Shown here: in pieces, positions 1-7,941 of the stretch | How the letters are laid out: each line of letters starts with the position of its first letter | How positions within the stretch are numbered: the first letter of the stretch is position 1 | Assembly: GCA_003650675.1 (NCBI GenBank) | Contig: QMRH01000013.1 | Location: 1-40,290, forward strand | Reading direction: 5' to 3' | DNA: 40,290 nucleotides | Source: Thermoprotei archaeon | Lineage (GTDB): Archaea; Thermoproteota; Thermoprotei; Thermofilales; B20-G17 | Program-made: the position numbers and the translations under genes | Notes under the pieces: model-generated | Database searches by the model: none | Told to the model about the DNA's origin: nothing | Seen by the model: only the letters and a program-made list of their open reading frames with translations

Positions 1-1
1 C

Positions 2-694
2 CTTAAAGGTGTCACCGATCCAGAAGAAAAGAGGATGATTATTTCAAGGATATACTTCAAAATTTTAGATGAAACATCGAGTAAGCTTGCCAGCATATAC
101 GGCGACTTCGAATACTTGGGGCAAGGTACAATTTACCCGGATAGGGTTGAAAGCGGGGCAACTAGTACTGTTACAGCACGTATAAAAAGCCATCATAACG
201 TCGTCCTAGCACATCTTTCTAGGCTCAGGAAGCTGGAGCCTTTAAAAGATCTCTATAAAGACGAAGTTAGGCGCCTGGCAACCAGCCTAGGATTACCAAA
301 AGAGCTTACTGAACGCCATCCATTTCCCGGACCCGGGCTTGCAATCAGGATAATAGGTGAAGTCACAGAAGATAAACTTAGAATAGTTAGAAGAGCCCAT
401 AAGATAGTTGAAGAAGAGGTTAAACGACATGGATTATACACAGACCTTTGGCAGGCCTTCCCAGTACTATTACCCGTCAAAACCGTAGGGGTTATGGGCG
501 ATGAAAGAACCTACAGGTATGCAATAGCTGTTAGAATGGTGGTTAGCGACGATGCTATGACAGCAGAGTTCGCCAAGCCACCCTGGAAGCTACTTGAAGA
601 CATTAGCACTAGGATAGTAAACGAGATACCTGAAGTTAACCGTGTTTTATACGATATTACAAACAAGCCTCCCTCAACCATAGAATACGAGTAA
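2..694 (+). CDS. guaA: GMP synthase (glutamine-hydrolysing), C-terminal part, 5' truncated by window edge
   Basis: Makes GMP from XMP, ATP and ammonia in the last step of guanine nucleotide synthesis. The reading frame is open from base 2, so the gene begins outside the window; the internal ATG at 35 is not the true start. The visible part holds the end of the ATP-pyrophosphatase domain (motif HPFPGPGLAIRIIG near residue 108 of the visible part) and the complete C-terminal XMP-binding/dimerisation domain, ending in the family-typical PPSTIEYE. Many archaea encode the glutaminase subunit (GuaAA) separately from this synthetase subunit (GuaAB); the truncation prevents deciding which arrangement applies. 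It is followed 40 bases later by a FUN14 gene. Identification is very secure. Confidence 0.96.
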   Translation, partial: LKGVTDPEEKRMIISRIYFKILDETSSKLASIYGDFEYLGQGTIYPDRVESGATSTVTARIKSHHNVVLAHLSRLRKLEPLKDLYKDEVRRLATSLGLPKELTERHPFPGPGLAIRIIGEVTEDKLRIVRRAHKIVEEEVKRHGLYTDLWQAFPVLLPVKTVGVMGDERTYRYAIAVRMVVSDDAMTAEFAKPPWKLLEDISTRIVNEIPEVNRVLYDITNKPPSTIEYE

Positions 695-734
695 CACTTA
701 AATTCTATTAAAATAAGGTTCCTAAGATCTGGAA

Positions 735-1064
735 ATGCAGGTAGCAGAGGACCCTATTTCACAGCTTCTTCCAATACTAGTTACCGGTTCTGCAGGCCTT
801 ACACTTGGGTTCCTGATAGGATATGCTCTTAAAAAGTTGTTGAAAATGGTAGCCGTAATACTGGGTCTATTTCTTCTCGCCCTCCTAGTACTTAACTTCT
901 ATGGTTTAATCACAGTTAACCATGAAAGCCTCGAAAAAATAGTAGTACTTATAGTAGGCAGGCTAAGGGAAACGGCCCCGTTATTTGTAAACTGGGTTAC
1001 AACTAGCATACCGTTCTCAGGAGGACTACTAGCTGGCCTAATCTTAGGATGGAAAAAGGGTTAA
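735..1064 (+). CDS. FUN14 family small membrane protein
   Basis: A 109-residue integral membrane protein. The pattern of a glycine-rich first helix (TGSAGLTLGFLIGYALKK, about residues 17-35), a second hydrophobic helix (about 38-57), a short N-x-x-G-x-I-x-V-N segment, and a third helix near the C-terminus (about 85-105, ending GLILGWKKG) is the signature of the FUN14 family, whose eukaryotic member FUNDC1 is a mitophagy receptor. The archaeal proteins have no established function. The ATG is preceded by a weak TCTGGA ribosome-binding-like sequence. It may be cotranscribed with guaA, but nothing links them functionally. Confidence 0.8.
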   Translation: MQVAEDPISQLLPILVTGSAGLTLGFLIGYALKKLLKMVAVILGLFLLALLVLNFYGLITVNHESLEKIVVLIVGRLRETAPLFVNWVTTSIPFSGGLLAGLILGWKKG

Positions 1065-1141
1065 ATAAAACGGTTTCACATGGCTAAAAAAGTTGTTGCT
1101 GAGAGGAATTTTAACGTATCTGAGGGGAGAATTTTTATTTA

Positions 1142-1417
1142 ATGGGAAAATATCTTTATGATGGGAAAATGTCGATAGTAAGGGTAGATAAGAGAGGAAG
1201 ATTGGTTTTACCTAAAAAAATGGGCATTCGAAATACAAAAGCTGTGTTGATTCCGGCTGGATCCTATATAATAGTTATACCCCTTCCGTTAAAACCACTT
1301 AAGGAAGCCGAAGGCTGGCTTAAAACTAAGAAGAGTAGAAAACATCTAAAGAAAACAGCTGAGCTTTCAGCAAGAAAAGATGCTGTTGAAAGAGCCAAGA
1401 GGAGACGCCAGTTATAG
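1142..1417 (+). CDS. AbrB/MazE-type antitoxin (VapB-like)
   Basis: Antitoxin of a toxin-antitoxin pair. It has an N-terminal swapped-hairpin AbrB/SpoVT domain (VRVDKRGRLVLPKKMGI, then an IIVIPLP strand) that binds operator DNA, and a very basic C-terminal tail (about residues 55-91, rich in K/R) presumed to wrap the toxin. The ATG at 1142 gives 91 residues; the in-frame ATG at 1169 starts immediately before the domain and is an equally good or better start. The PIN toxin follows at once, so the pair is an operon, probably autoregulated by antitoxin and complex. The lysine/arginine-rich tail is more basic than is usual for an antitoxin. Confidence 0.75.
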   Translation: MGKYLYDGKMSIVRVDKRGRLVLPKKMGIRNTKAVLIPAGSYIIVIPLPLKPLKEAEGWLKTKKSRKHLKKTAELSARKDAVERAKRRRQL

Positions 1418-1426
1418 GTGGTACAG

Positions 1427-1846
1427 ATGTTAATTGAAACTGATGTACTTTACGCCTACGTTAAGCCAAGAGACTGGCTTAAACCTGTAGCCATGAAGTT
1501 GATGGAGAAAATAGAGAAAGGCGAATTTGGAGAAGTGTACGTTTCTCGTGAAGCATTACACGAGCTCTATTACGTTAGTATGGAGGAGGGGATTTCCCTC
1601 AATGAGTTTATAAAGAGAATAGTTGCGGTGACGGCGATTGATAACCTTGTATTTGTGGAAACTACCTGTGAGATAGATTTACTTGCCTTTACTATTATGC
1701 ACCAATATAAAGTTCATTCGGTTTTCGACGCGTATTACGCAGCTACAGCACTTAACGTTGATCCCGACCACACTATAATTTCGACAGACAGTATATTTGA
1801 TCGAATACCAGGTCTTATTAGAAAAGACCCAAGGAAAATAGTATGA
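1427..1846 (+). CDS. PIN-domain ribonuclease toxin (VapC-like)
   Basis: Predicted Mg2+-dependent endoribonuclease neutralised by the upstream AbrB-type protein. The PIN fold is shown by the first acidic position in LIETDVLYAYV, a central glutamate in SREALHELYYV, the aspartate in SVFDAYYAATAL and the aspartates of IISTDSIFDRIPG near the C-terminus. The frame is open from a GTG at 1418, right after the antitoxin stop, but that GTG lies inside a GGTGG ribosome-binding site. The ATG at 1427, about six bases downstream of GGTGG, is the better start and gives 139 residues. RNA target unknown. Confidence 0.82.
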   Translation: MLIETDVLYAYVKPRDWLKPVAMKLMEKIEKGEFGEVYVSREALHELYYVSMEEGISLNEFIKRIVAVTAIDNLVFVETTCEIDLLAFTIMHQYKVHSVFDAYYAATALNVDPDHTIISTDSIFDRIPGLIRKDPRKIV

Positions 1847-1857
1847 GGTGAACGTGG

Positions 1858-2199
1858 CTAACTTTTACATGCTAGGTAAATGACTGCTAACAATAATATT
1901 AAGGTGATACCCAAGAGTGTTAATAATGGAATGATATTTAATATACTTGTGCTCCATGCCCATCCTACTACTGTAAGCACTCCTCCCCAGAGAATATAAT
2001 ACCCCCTCTTCTTCAACATTAACCCGCCTTTTTCTTCCACTGTCAATACTCCTCTAATAATTAACGAGACTCCAGCAGAAAACACTATTAGTGGAGGTAG
2101 AAGTTCCAGAGGTATTATGCCGTACCCTGAGATTATTAGTAACGATGCTAGTAAGATTACGAAGACTGTTATTGAAATTTTTTCCATGTTTTCAGCCAC
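1858..2199 (-). CDS. Small four-helix membrane protein, third gene of the SPFH operon
   Basis: Unrecognised 113-residue protein with about four predicted transmembrane helices (roughly residues 8-27, 32-50, 68-86 and 88-110). A short charged loop (TVEEKGGLMLKKRG) lies between helices 2 and 3. It starts at GTG 2199, five bases after the stop of the SPFH/zinc-ribbon gene; the in-frame ATG at 2187 is an alternative start. The tight spacing places it in the same operon, so it may be the membrane partner of the SPFH protein, which has no transmembrane helix of its own. The sequence suggests no catalytic function. Confidence 0.65.
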   Translation of the reverse strand: MAENMEKISITVFVILLASLLIISGYGIIPLELLPPLIVFSAGVSLIIRGVLTVEEKGGLMLKKRGYYILWGGVLTVVGWAWSTSILNIIPLLTLLGITLILLLAVIYLACKS

Positions 2200-2204
2200 T
2201 CTTC

Positions 2205-3176
2205 TTAAGCCAGTTTTTCTCCGCAGAATGGGCAGAATTTGGCTGTTAACGGAACCTCTTTACCGCACTTAGCACATTTCTTCGTTAATGGGGTTCCACA
2301 TTCTATGCAAAACTTGGCTCCAAGCAGATTTAATGTACCACATTTAGGACAGATTACACCTTGTTGCGCACCTTTAGCGGCTGTGGGTTGTGCAGAGGGT
2401 TGCTGTGTAGGAGGAGGAGACATGAGGGGAGGTATTATAGCTATTCCAGCCCCGACAGCTGCTCCCGGACTTTTACCTAGCTCCTTTGCAACATCCTTTG
2501 CTGTCTCCATCTGTAAAACATAGGTTGCCTGGCCAGTTTCCCTCAGCCAGAAAATCTTTTCACGCCACTCATCCGTGGTATCCACACCTTCGAACTTTAG
2601 GTCGATAAGCTCTAGACCTATCCTCTTGAAATCGTCGAGAAGTTTAATCTTCACCTCGTTGGAAACTTTGTCAATATTCTGGTAGACGTCTACAATACTG
2701 TAAACACTTAGATGCTTCATTAAATTTTCGTTAAAGAAGCCTCTTAAAAACCTGTTGACCCCGTCTGTCTCGAAGAGATTTTGCCCTCCCACAACTTCCA
2801 TTACAAAGAGTTTGGGGTCATCTACCCTAAACCAGAAGGTTCCATGGAACATGAGCGGTGCAAGCTCCTTGGTTTGGGTTCTTCCACCAAATTTCCCTTG
2901 AAACTGCTTTAGACTTATGAAGATGACAGTGGCCCTAAAGGGAGTCTTGTCAAAGCCAGCTATACGGGATAAAACTCTTGTCAATAAAGGTAGATTTAGT
3001 GTCGTTAAAGTATGTCTGCCCGGTCCAAACACATCGTAGACTTTACCATCCCTAAAGAATACCGCTACCTCGTATTCCTTCACTATAAGCTGACTACCCC
3101 ACTGTATCTCCTCGACAGGATACCTCCATATAATTTCCTCTTCCCTAGGGTTAACCCATTCTATTACCTGTGGCAC
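2205..3176 (-). CDS. SPFH/Band-7 domain protein with C-terminal double zinc ribbon (YdjI-like)
   Basis: The first about 220 residues form an SPFH domain of the YdjI/virion-core-protein-like subgroup: it opens with the family-typical PQVIEWVNPREEEIIWRYP, followed by VFGPGRHTLTTLNLPLL and FKRIGLELIDLKFEGVD. A Pro/Gln/Ala-rich linker then leads to two zinc ribbons (CPKC...CIEC and CAKC...CPFC). The longer frame from ATG 3218 would overlap the upstream gene. The GTG at 3176 lies one base after that gene's stop, is preceded by a strong GGAGGTGG site, and gives the conserved N-terminus, so I chose it (323 residues). SPFH proteins of this type are thought to form membrane-associated oligomers; the exact role is unknown. 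Confidence 0.85.
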   Translation of the reverse strand: MPQVIEWVNPREEEIIWRYPVEEIQWGSQLIVKEYEVAVFFRDGKVYDVFGPGRHTLTTLNLPLLTRVLSRIAGFDKTPFRATVIFISLKQFQGKFGGRTQTKELAPLMFHGTFWFRVDDPKLFVMEVVGGQNLFETDGVNRFLRGFFNENLMKHLSVYSIVDVYQNIDKVSNEVKIKLLDDFKRIGLELIDLKFEGVDTTDEWREKIFWLRETGQATYVLQMETAKDVAKELGKSPGAAVGAGIAIIPPLMSPPPTQQPSAQPTAAKGAQQGVICPKCGTLNLLGAKFCIECGTPLTKKCAKCGKEVPLTAKFCPFCGEKLA

Positions 3177-3177
3177 T

Positions 3178-3690
3178 TTAAACCACCTCCTCGAACTTGA
3201 ATATTCTCTCCCTATCATCTATAAGGTTCTCCAGTGAAATAAGTAATTCCTCCACTTTGTCCAACGCTTCCTTAAAACGGGTCTCTTCTCCAACCAGTGA
3301 AGGTAAGCTATTACAAGTCTCTGTTATTTCCCGCGTCTTTTTGACTAGGTGATAATCTTTTTCAAGAAGTGTCTTCAACTCTTCCTCCCGTATTTTTATT
3401 CTATCGAAAAGGCCAGAGTATCCTCGCGAAGCATGTTTAATCTTCTGTGAAACCTTAATGAGTTCTTTCCTTAAATCATCTGTCTTCTCCATCAGATTAG
3501 GATGTTTCTCCAGCACTTTAGGCAGTACCTTTTCAATAGATTCTTTAGCATCCTTCAAGAGGAAGAAAACATGGTTTCGTATGAGCGCATCATCCTCCCT
3601 TATAAGCTCCTTTTGTTTATATCCACGAAAACCCGGGATGATGAGCTCTAGTTCCTCAAGTAAACCTAAATCCTTTTTCATAATAATCAT
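3178..3690 (-). CDS. Coiled-coil protein, first gene of the SPFH operon
   Basis: A 170-residue, highly charged and largely helical protein. The N-terminus (LGLLEELELIIPGFRGYKQ) carries the pattern IPGFRGYKxKExxREDD, which I recall from soluble proteins encoded beside SPFH/zinc-ribbon genes in other prokaryotes. The rest (about residues 40-165) is predicted coiled coil. There is no transmembrane helix or catalytic motif. It is the promoter-proximal gene of a three-gene unit, followed one base after its stop by the SPFH gene start. ATG 3690 lies about 26 bases from an upstream TATA-like box, consistent with a leaderless message; ATG 3681 is also possible. It probably acts as an assembly or scaffold partner of the SPFH protein (inference). 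Confidence 0.7.
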   Translation of the reverse strand: MIIMKKDLGLLEELELIIPGFRGYKQKELIREDDALIRNHVFFLLKDAKESIEKVLPKVLEKHPNLMEKTDDLRKELIKVSQKIKHASRGYSGLFDRIKIREEELKTLLEKDYHLVKKTREITETCNSLPSLVGEETRFKEALDKVEELLISLENLIDDRERIFKFEEVV

Positions 3691-3710
3691 TGCAAATAAT
3701 GTTTTATGAA

Positions 3711-3720
3711 CTTATATAGT
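3711..3720 (-). promoter_or_regulatory. Archaeal TATA box for the SPFH operon
   Basis: On the minus strand this reads ACTATATAAG, a good archaeal box A. Its centre lies about 26 bases upstream of the ATG at 3690, so transcription should begin at or next to the start codon and give a leaderless mRNA. The region is shared with the divergent HMG-CoA reductase gene. Confidence 0.6.
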
Positions 3721-3962
3721 TTTCTCCACATTTTCAAGCTACAATTACTGAACTTTGCTACAATTAGATTCTCTTTCCACTTCTTAAAATTCCTTTAAAA
3801 CGGGATCACACGCTTATTCGAATGCTTGAGGAAAACTGGAAACTATAGTTTTCAAAGCAACCTAAATACAGTGCACGGGCAACCACGTAAATTACATTAT
3901 AATCTTGCCTTATCTTAGTCGACATCGTTAAGATTAAAAGTACCTTGTTTTTTAGAAGAACC

Positions 3963-5246
3963 ATGAGCGCAAAAACCTCGCGTATACCTGGATTCTATAA
4001 ACTCGATATAAATGAGAGAGTAAGGAAGGTGGCTGAATTCGCTGGTTTAAGCGAAGAGGAGACAAAACTTTTAATGAATTTCGGGAACCTCGACCCTAAG
4101 ACAGCTGAAATAATGATAGAAAACGTTATAGGCGCCATGTCATATCCCATGGCCGTGGCCGTGAATTTTCTAGTAAACCGTAAAGACTACCTGGTTCCCA
4201 TGGTTATCGAAGAAACCTCCGTGGTGGCTGCTGCAAGCCACGCCGCTAAACTCACCAGGGAAAGCGGGGGAATATATGCTAAAGCCACCGACCCGGTTAT
4301 GATAGCCCAAATACAGGTGGTGAATGTAAGGGACCCATTCTACAAGAAAATGATAATCCTTGAACACAAAAAAGAGCTGATGAAAATAGCCGATGAACAG
4401 GATCCCATTTTAGTGAAATTCGGTGGAGGGGCAAGGGACATTGAGGTAAGAGTATTGGATTCACCTAAAGGTCCGATGCTGGTAGTACATCTACTGGTTG
4501 ACGTAAGGGATGCAATGGGTGCAAACGCTATTAACAGGATGGCGGAGGCTGTGGCACCCTATATTGAAGACTTAACTGGCGGGAAAGTTTACCTTAGAAT
4601 TATATCAAACCTAGCAGACAGAAGGCTTGTAAGGGCATGGACTACAGTTAAAAAAGATGTCTTGGGGGGAGAGGATGTAGTCGACGGGATAGTTTACGCA
4701 TGGGCTTTCGCTGCAGCCGACCCCTATAGGGCAGCTACACATAATAAGGGTATTATGAACGGCGTTGTGGCGGTGGCTCTCGCTACGGCTCAGGATCATA
4801 GAGCCATAGAAGCCGGAGCCCATGCATATGCCGCGAGAAGCGGAAGATACATGCCCCTATCCGTCTGGGAGAAAAACGAGAATGGAGATCTTGTGGGGTC
4901 GCTTGAGATGCCCATGGCCGTGGGGATCGTAGGCGGGGCAACCAAGGTCCACCCCATTGCACGAATAGCCCTAAAAATCCTCGGTATAAAGACAGCCAAC
5001 GAGCTTGCTGAAGTGATGGGTGCTGTTGGACTAGCACAAAACCTGGCGGCTCTAAGAGCCCTAGCCACAGAAGGCATAAGTAGGGGGCACATGGAGCTTC
5101 ATGCCAGAAACCTGGCTGTAATGGCTGGAGCCACAGGCGAACTAGTGGATAAGGTAGCTGAGAAAATGATAAAAGAGGGAGACATAAGCTTTAAACGTGC
5201 ACAGGAGCTTGTCGAACAGTTTTTAAGCGAAAAAACGAAACATTAA
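3963..5246 (+). CDS. Class II hydroxymethylglutaryl-CoA reductase
   Basis: Converts HMG-CoA to mevalonate with NAD(P)H, the committed step of archaeal lipid isoprenoid synthesis (the catabolic reverse is used by Pseudomonas mevalonii). The sequence is of the class II type: IPGFYKL at the N-terminus, ENVIG, the catalytic glutamate in MVIEETSVVAAAS (about residue 83), the catalytic lysine in ATHNKGIMNG, the aspartate in AQDHRAIEAGAHA, and the histidine in RGHMELHARNLAV. All four catalytic positions are present and the length (427) is normal. A TTG at 3945 extends the frame by six residues; ATG 3963 is preferred because a box-A-like ATTAAAAG lies about 26 bases upstream. The gene stands alone. 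Confidence 0.95.
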   Translation: MSAKTSRIPGFYKLDINERVRKVAEFAGLSEEETKLLMNFGNLDPKTAEIMIENVIGAMSYPMAVAVNFLVNRKDYLVPMVIEETSVVAAASHAAKLTRESGGIYAKATDPVMIAQIQVVNVRDPFYKKMIILEHKKELMKIADEQDPILVKFGGGARDIEVRVLDSPKGPMLVVHLLVDVRDAMGANAINRMAEAVAPYIEDLTGGKVYLRIISNLADRRLVRAWTTVKKDVLGGEDVVDGIVYAWAFAAADPYRAATHNKGIMNGVVAVALATAQDHRAIEAGAHAYAARSGRYMPLSVWEKNENGDLVGSLEMPMAVGIVGGATKVHPIARIALKILGIKTANELAEVMGAVGLAQNLAALRALATEGISRGHMELHARNLAVMAGATGELVDKVAEKMIKEGDISFKRAQELVEQFLSEKTKH

Positions 5247-5543
5247 AAATACCTATAGCCTTCAAAGAAACCTTGAATAAAACATAAACAACTTTGATAT
5301 TATGAAACCCTCTGGCAATGACTCTAGAAGCCCGCTTAACTGAGGGTGAAAACGGTCTACAATACATGCTCTGGTGTTCTAATTTTCCAACACTTAAGAT
5401 CAGGCTAAAAATGCATGCCTCTTGTTTCTTGAAAAGTAGATTTAGTCTAATTTCTTTTCATTAAGCTCCACGGTTAGTCGTAACAGCCGTACTAGTTCTA
5501 ACCAAAACAAAGATCTAGCAATTAGAATAGGAGAATCTATTAA

Positions 5544-5744
5544 AGCATCTCAAAGATAACTAAAATCATAAAAGTTGACGAAGAGATATTTCATAGAGCA
5601 TGGGAAATATTCAAAGAACAGAGAGACAAGCTTTGGAGCTTCACCGACTGCACGTCCTTTGCAATAATGGAGAAGATGAACATAAAGACCGCGTCTACAT
5701 TCGACAAACACTATAAACAAGCAGGCTTCAATACAATACCATAG
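5544..5744 (+). pseudogene. Truncated PIN-domain (VapC) remnant
   Basis: Reading from 5544, a 66-codon frame ends at TAG 5742-5744. It encodes the C-terminal half of a VapC-like PIN protein: DEEIFHRAWEIFKEQRDKLW, then SFTDCTSFAIMEKM with the third catalytic aspartate, and ASTFDKHYKQAGF with the fourth. A stop codon lies directly before 5544, and I see neither a PIN N-terminus nor an antitoxin upstream, so the first half is missing. The rest of the gap 5247-5969 shows no other gene: 5247-5543 is featureless A/T-rich sequence, and 5745-5969 holds the promoter region of the next gene. A minus-strand frame over the same bases is a shadow. Confidence 0.7.
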
Positions 5745-5885
5745 AATCCCCACAGTAAATAGCATTTACGTTCTGCCATAGCGTTATTTAGGCTGGTTAT
5801 CCCAAGTTGCTAACTGTAGCCATCCTTTTCTTCCGGTAGGGTTTCAACCTAAGGTCAAAGGTTACTTTAGATGTGGAATAGGACA

Positions 5886-5966
5886 ACTACACCTTAGCTT
5901 CTGTAGTCAAGAAGGGTATAGTTTTATAGTTCATGGGAAATTATTTTTCGGCTAATAAGGTGTAGT
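5886..5966. promoter_or_regulatory. 11-bp inverted repeat whose right arm contains the ribosome-binding site of the next gene
   Basis: The left arm at 5886-5896 (ACTACACCTTA) and the right arm at 5956-5966 (TAAGGTGTAGT) are exact reverse complements separated by 59 bases. The right arm includes AAGGTG, the apparent ribosome-binding site of the oxidoreductase starting at 5970. A TATA-like stretch (about 5918-5931) lies between the arms, so the left arm may not be transcribed; the repeat could instead be a DNA operator. One chance repeat of this size and spacing is plausible in 40 kb. Confidence 0.3.
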
Positions 5967-5969
5967 AGT

Positions 5970-6995
5970 ATGGGTAATGTTAGAGTGGTTCTTTATGGTG
6001 TGGGTGCTATAGGAAGGCTTGTGGCAAAAACTTTGTATGAGAAAAGGAAGGGTGTTGAAATAGTTGGCGCCATTGACATCGATGTAAGGAAAGTTGGGAG
6101 GGATCTTGGAGAAATAGCTGGCTTAGGGCGGTGCATCGGCGTAAAAGTCTCGTCTGACCCAGATAAAGTTCTGGAGGAGGCTAAACCGGATGTAGTCATT
6201 TTAATGACAAGCTCTTTCCTCAGGAAAGTTTACCCTCAGATCATAACTTGTTTGGAACATGGCTCTAACGTCATTTCCACATGTGAGGAGCTATCCTACC
6301 CGTACATCGTAGATGAAGAATTATCGAGAAAAATAGATGAAGAAGCGAGGAGGAGAGGGTTACGTGTGCTCGGGGCAGGCATAAACCCCGGCTTCCTCAT
6401 GGACCTTCTACCTATAGTTCTAACGACACCCTGCCTTTATGTAGATAAGATCTCCGTCAAGAGGGTTATAGATGCATCTAAACGTAGAGAACCCTTCCAA
6501 AGGAAGATAGGTGCTGGCCTAGCCCCAGAAGAGTTTAAAAGGAAAATCGAAAGCGGCGAGATAACCGGCCATATGGGGCTACCACAATCCATTGCCTTAA
6601 TAGCTAAGGCTCTCGACTGGAAGCTTGATGAAATTAAAGTCAAGGAGCCTGAACCCATAATAGCCGATAAAACCGTGAAAACCCAGTTCCTAGAAGTTGA
6701 AGCAGGTATGGTTGCAGGACTCGAACAAGCCGCCTCTGGTATAATTTCAGGTGAAGAGAAAATAACCCTCCTCTTTAGAGCCTCAGTATCCGAACAACAT
6801 GGCTTCGATAGTATAGATATTATAGGAGACCCTCCAATACACTTCAAAACCTCCCCCGAGGTCCACGGCGACACAGGGACTGTAGGGACGATAGTTAACC
6901 TTATTCCCGGACTGCTTAAAGCTCCTCCAGGCCTCTTAACTGTAGTGGATCTTCTATTAACAAAGTTTCACGGCACCCTCGATTCAACCAAGTGA
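5970..6995 (+). CDS. DapB-fold NAD(P)-dependent oxidoreductase, 2,4-diaminopentanoate dehydrogenase-like
   Basis: N-terminal Rossmann domain with the dinucleotide-binding loop VVLYGVGAIGRLVAKTL (about residues 6-22), then a dihydrodipicolinate-reductase-type C-terminal domain. The motifs VISTCEELSYPY and GAGINPGFLMDLLP are typical of the subgroup annotated as 2,4-diaminopentanoate dehydrogenase, a clostridial ornithine-degradation enzyme. In archaea the substrate is not established, so the specific name should be treated as family-level. The ATG is preceded by AAGGTG at a suitable distance. The double-GNAT acetyltransferase starts 10 bases after its stop, with its ribosome-binding site overlapping that stop, so the two are an operon and may act on related amine or amino-acid substrates (inference). 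Confidence 0.8.
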   Translation: MGNVRVVLYGVGAIGRLVAKTLYEKRKGVEIVGAIDIDVRKVGRDLGEIAGLGRCIGVKVSSDPDKVLEEAKPDVVILMTSSFLRKVYPQIITCLEHGSNVISTCEELSYPYIVDEELSRKIDEEARRRGLRVLGAGINPGFLMDLLPIVLTTPCLYVDKISVKRVIDASKRREPFQRKIGAGLAPEEFKRKIESGEITGHMGLPQSIALIAKALDWKLDEIKVKEPEPIIADKTVKTQFLEVEAGMVAGLEQAASGIISGEEKITLLFRASVSEQHGFDSIDIIGDPPIHFKTSPEVHGDTGTVGTIVNLIPGLLKAPPGLLTVVDLLLTKFHGTLDSTK

Positions 6996-7005
6996 GGTGA
7001 TGTAG

Positions 7006-7941
7006 ATGAAAATAGTGTCTTTCGACGAAGGCTACATGCAGGCCGATGAACTGTGGGTTTTCCTTAACTCTTCTCTTGAATACGACTTTATAACATGGCA
7101 TATGTTTAACCGTGTTGTCCTAGAAGACCCAAACCGTGATGATAGCCTTTACCTTATAGCGTTGGAGGACAATGTGCCTGTAGGATGCTTGATAGGAGCC
7201 TATAGGAAAAGGGAGCCTCCTGAATGGGTGGATAAACAGAAGGATACTGCATGGATAAAAGTCCTCTGTGTCCGTCCAGAGCATAGGGAGAAACCCGTCT
7301 TTGAGCATTTGCTGGAAGAATTTATTAAGTTGTCTAAAGATGCCGGTAAAAAGACTATAATTTATGGAGGATTTCCAAGCTGGCACTTTTCTCCAGGATT
7401 AAATATACGCTACGACTACTACCTCCGTAAACTCAAGGAAAACGGTTTCGCTAAAAGGGGTGAAGTAGTCGACTATGAGGTTGATCTACTCCACCTCTAT
7501 TACCCTGATTATGTTAAGAAGCTGGAGGAGGAGGCCGTAGCCTCAGGTATAGTCTTCAGGGAAGCCTCTCTAAAGGAAAAAGATAAAGTATTATCTTGGA
7601 TTAAAGAAAAGTTTTCACCTGGCTGGGCTACCGAGGCGAAAATGGCGTTTAAAGAAAAATGGGGAGGAGTATGGATAGCCGAGGAGGATGAAGAGATCCT
7701 AGGCTTCTCCGTTTACGGTGGCTTAGAACCAAACTGGTTTGGACCTATAGGTGTAGACCCACAGAAGAGGAGAAAAGGTTTAGGTACGGTCCTCCTATAC
7801 AAGACACTTAAATCTATGAGAGAAAGAGGACAGAGATATATTATAATACCGTGGACCGAGCATCTATTCTTTTACAGTCAGCTACCGGGCATCAAGGAGA
7901 TAAAACACTACATCAAATTGAGCAAGAATATTGAAGGCTAA
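7006..7941 (+). CDS. Double-domain GNAT acetyltransferase
   Basis: A 311-residue protein with two GNAT-type modules. The N-terminal half (about residues 1-150) has a degenerate acetyl-CoA site (VLCVRPEHREKPVFEHLLEE). The C-terminal half (about 170-305) has a well-formed motif A, IGVDPQKRRKGLGTVLLYKTL, preceded by WIAEEDEEILGFSVYGG. The start is set by GAGGTGA overlapping the stop of the preceding oxidoreductase gene and ATG 7006. Its 3' end overlaps the convergent carA gene by four bases. The acceptor is unknown; pairing with a DapB-like dehydrogenase suggests a small amine or amino-acid derivative rather than a protein (inference). Confidence 0.8.
   Translation: MKIVSFDEGYMQADELWVFLNSSLEYDFITWHMFNRVVLEDPNRDDSLYLIALEDNVPVGCLIGAYRKREPPEWVDKQKDTAWIKVLCVRPEHREKPVFEHLLEEFIKLSKDAGKKTIIYGGFPSWHFSPGLNIRYDYYLRKLKENGFAKRGEVVDYEVDLLHLYYPDYVKKLEEEAVASGIVFREASLKEKDKVLSWIKEKFSPGWATEAKMAFKEKWGGVWIAEEDEEILGFSVYGGLEPNWFGPIGVDPQKRRKGLGTVLLYKTLKSMRERGQRYIIIPWTEHLFFYSQLPGIKEIKHYIKLSKNIEG

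Noticed and set aside
5550-5765. Minus-strand 71-codon frame in the gap after HMG-CoA reductase
   Set aside because: It is antisense to the PIN remnant, whose plus-strand translation carries clear family motifs.
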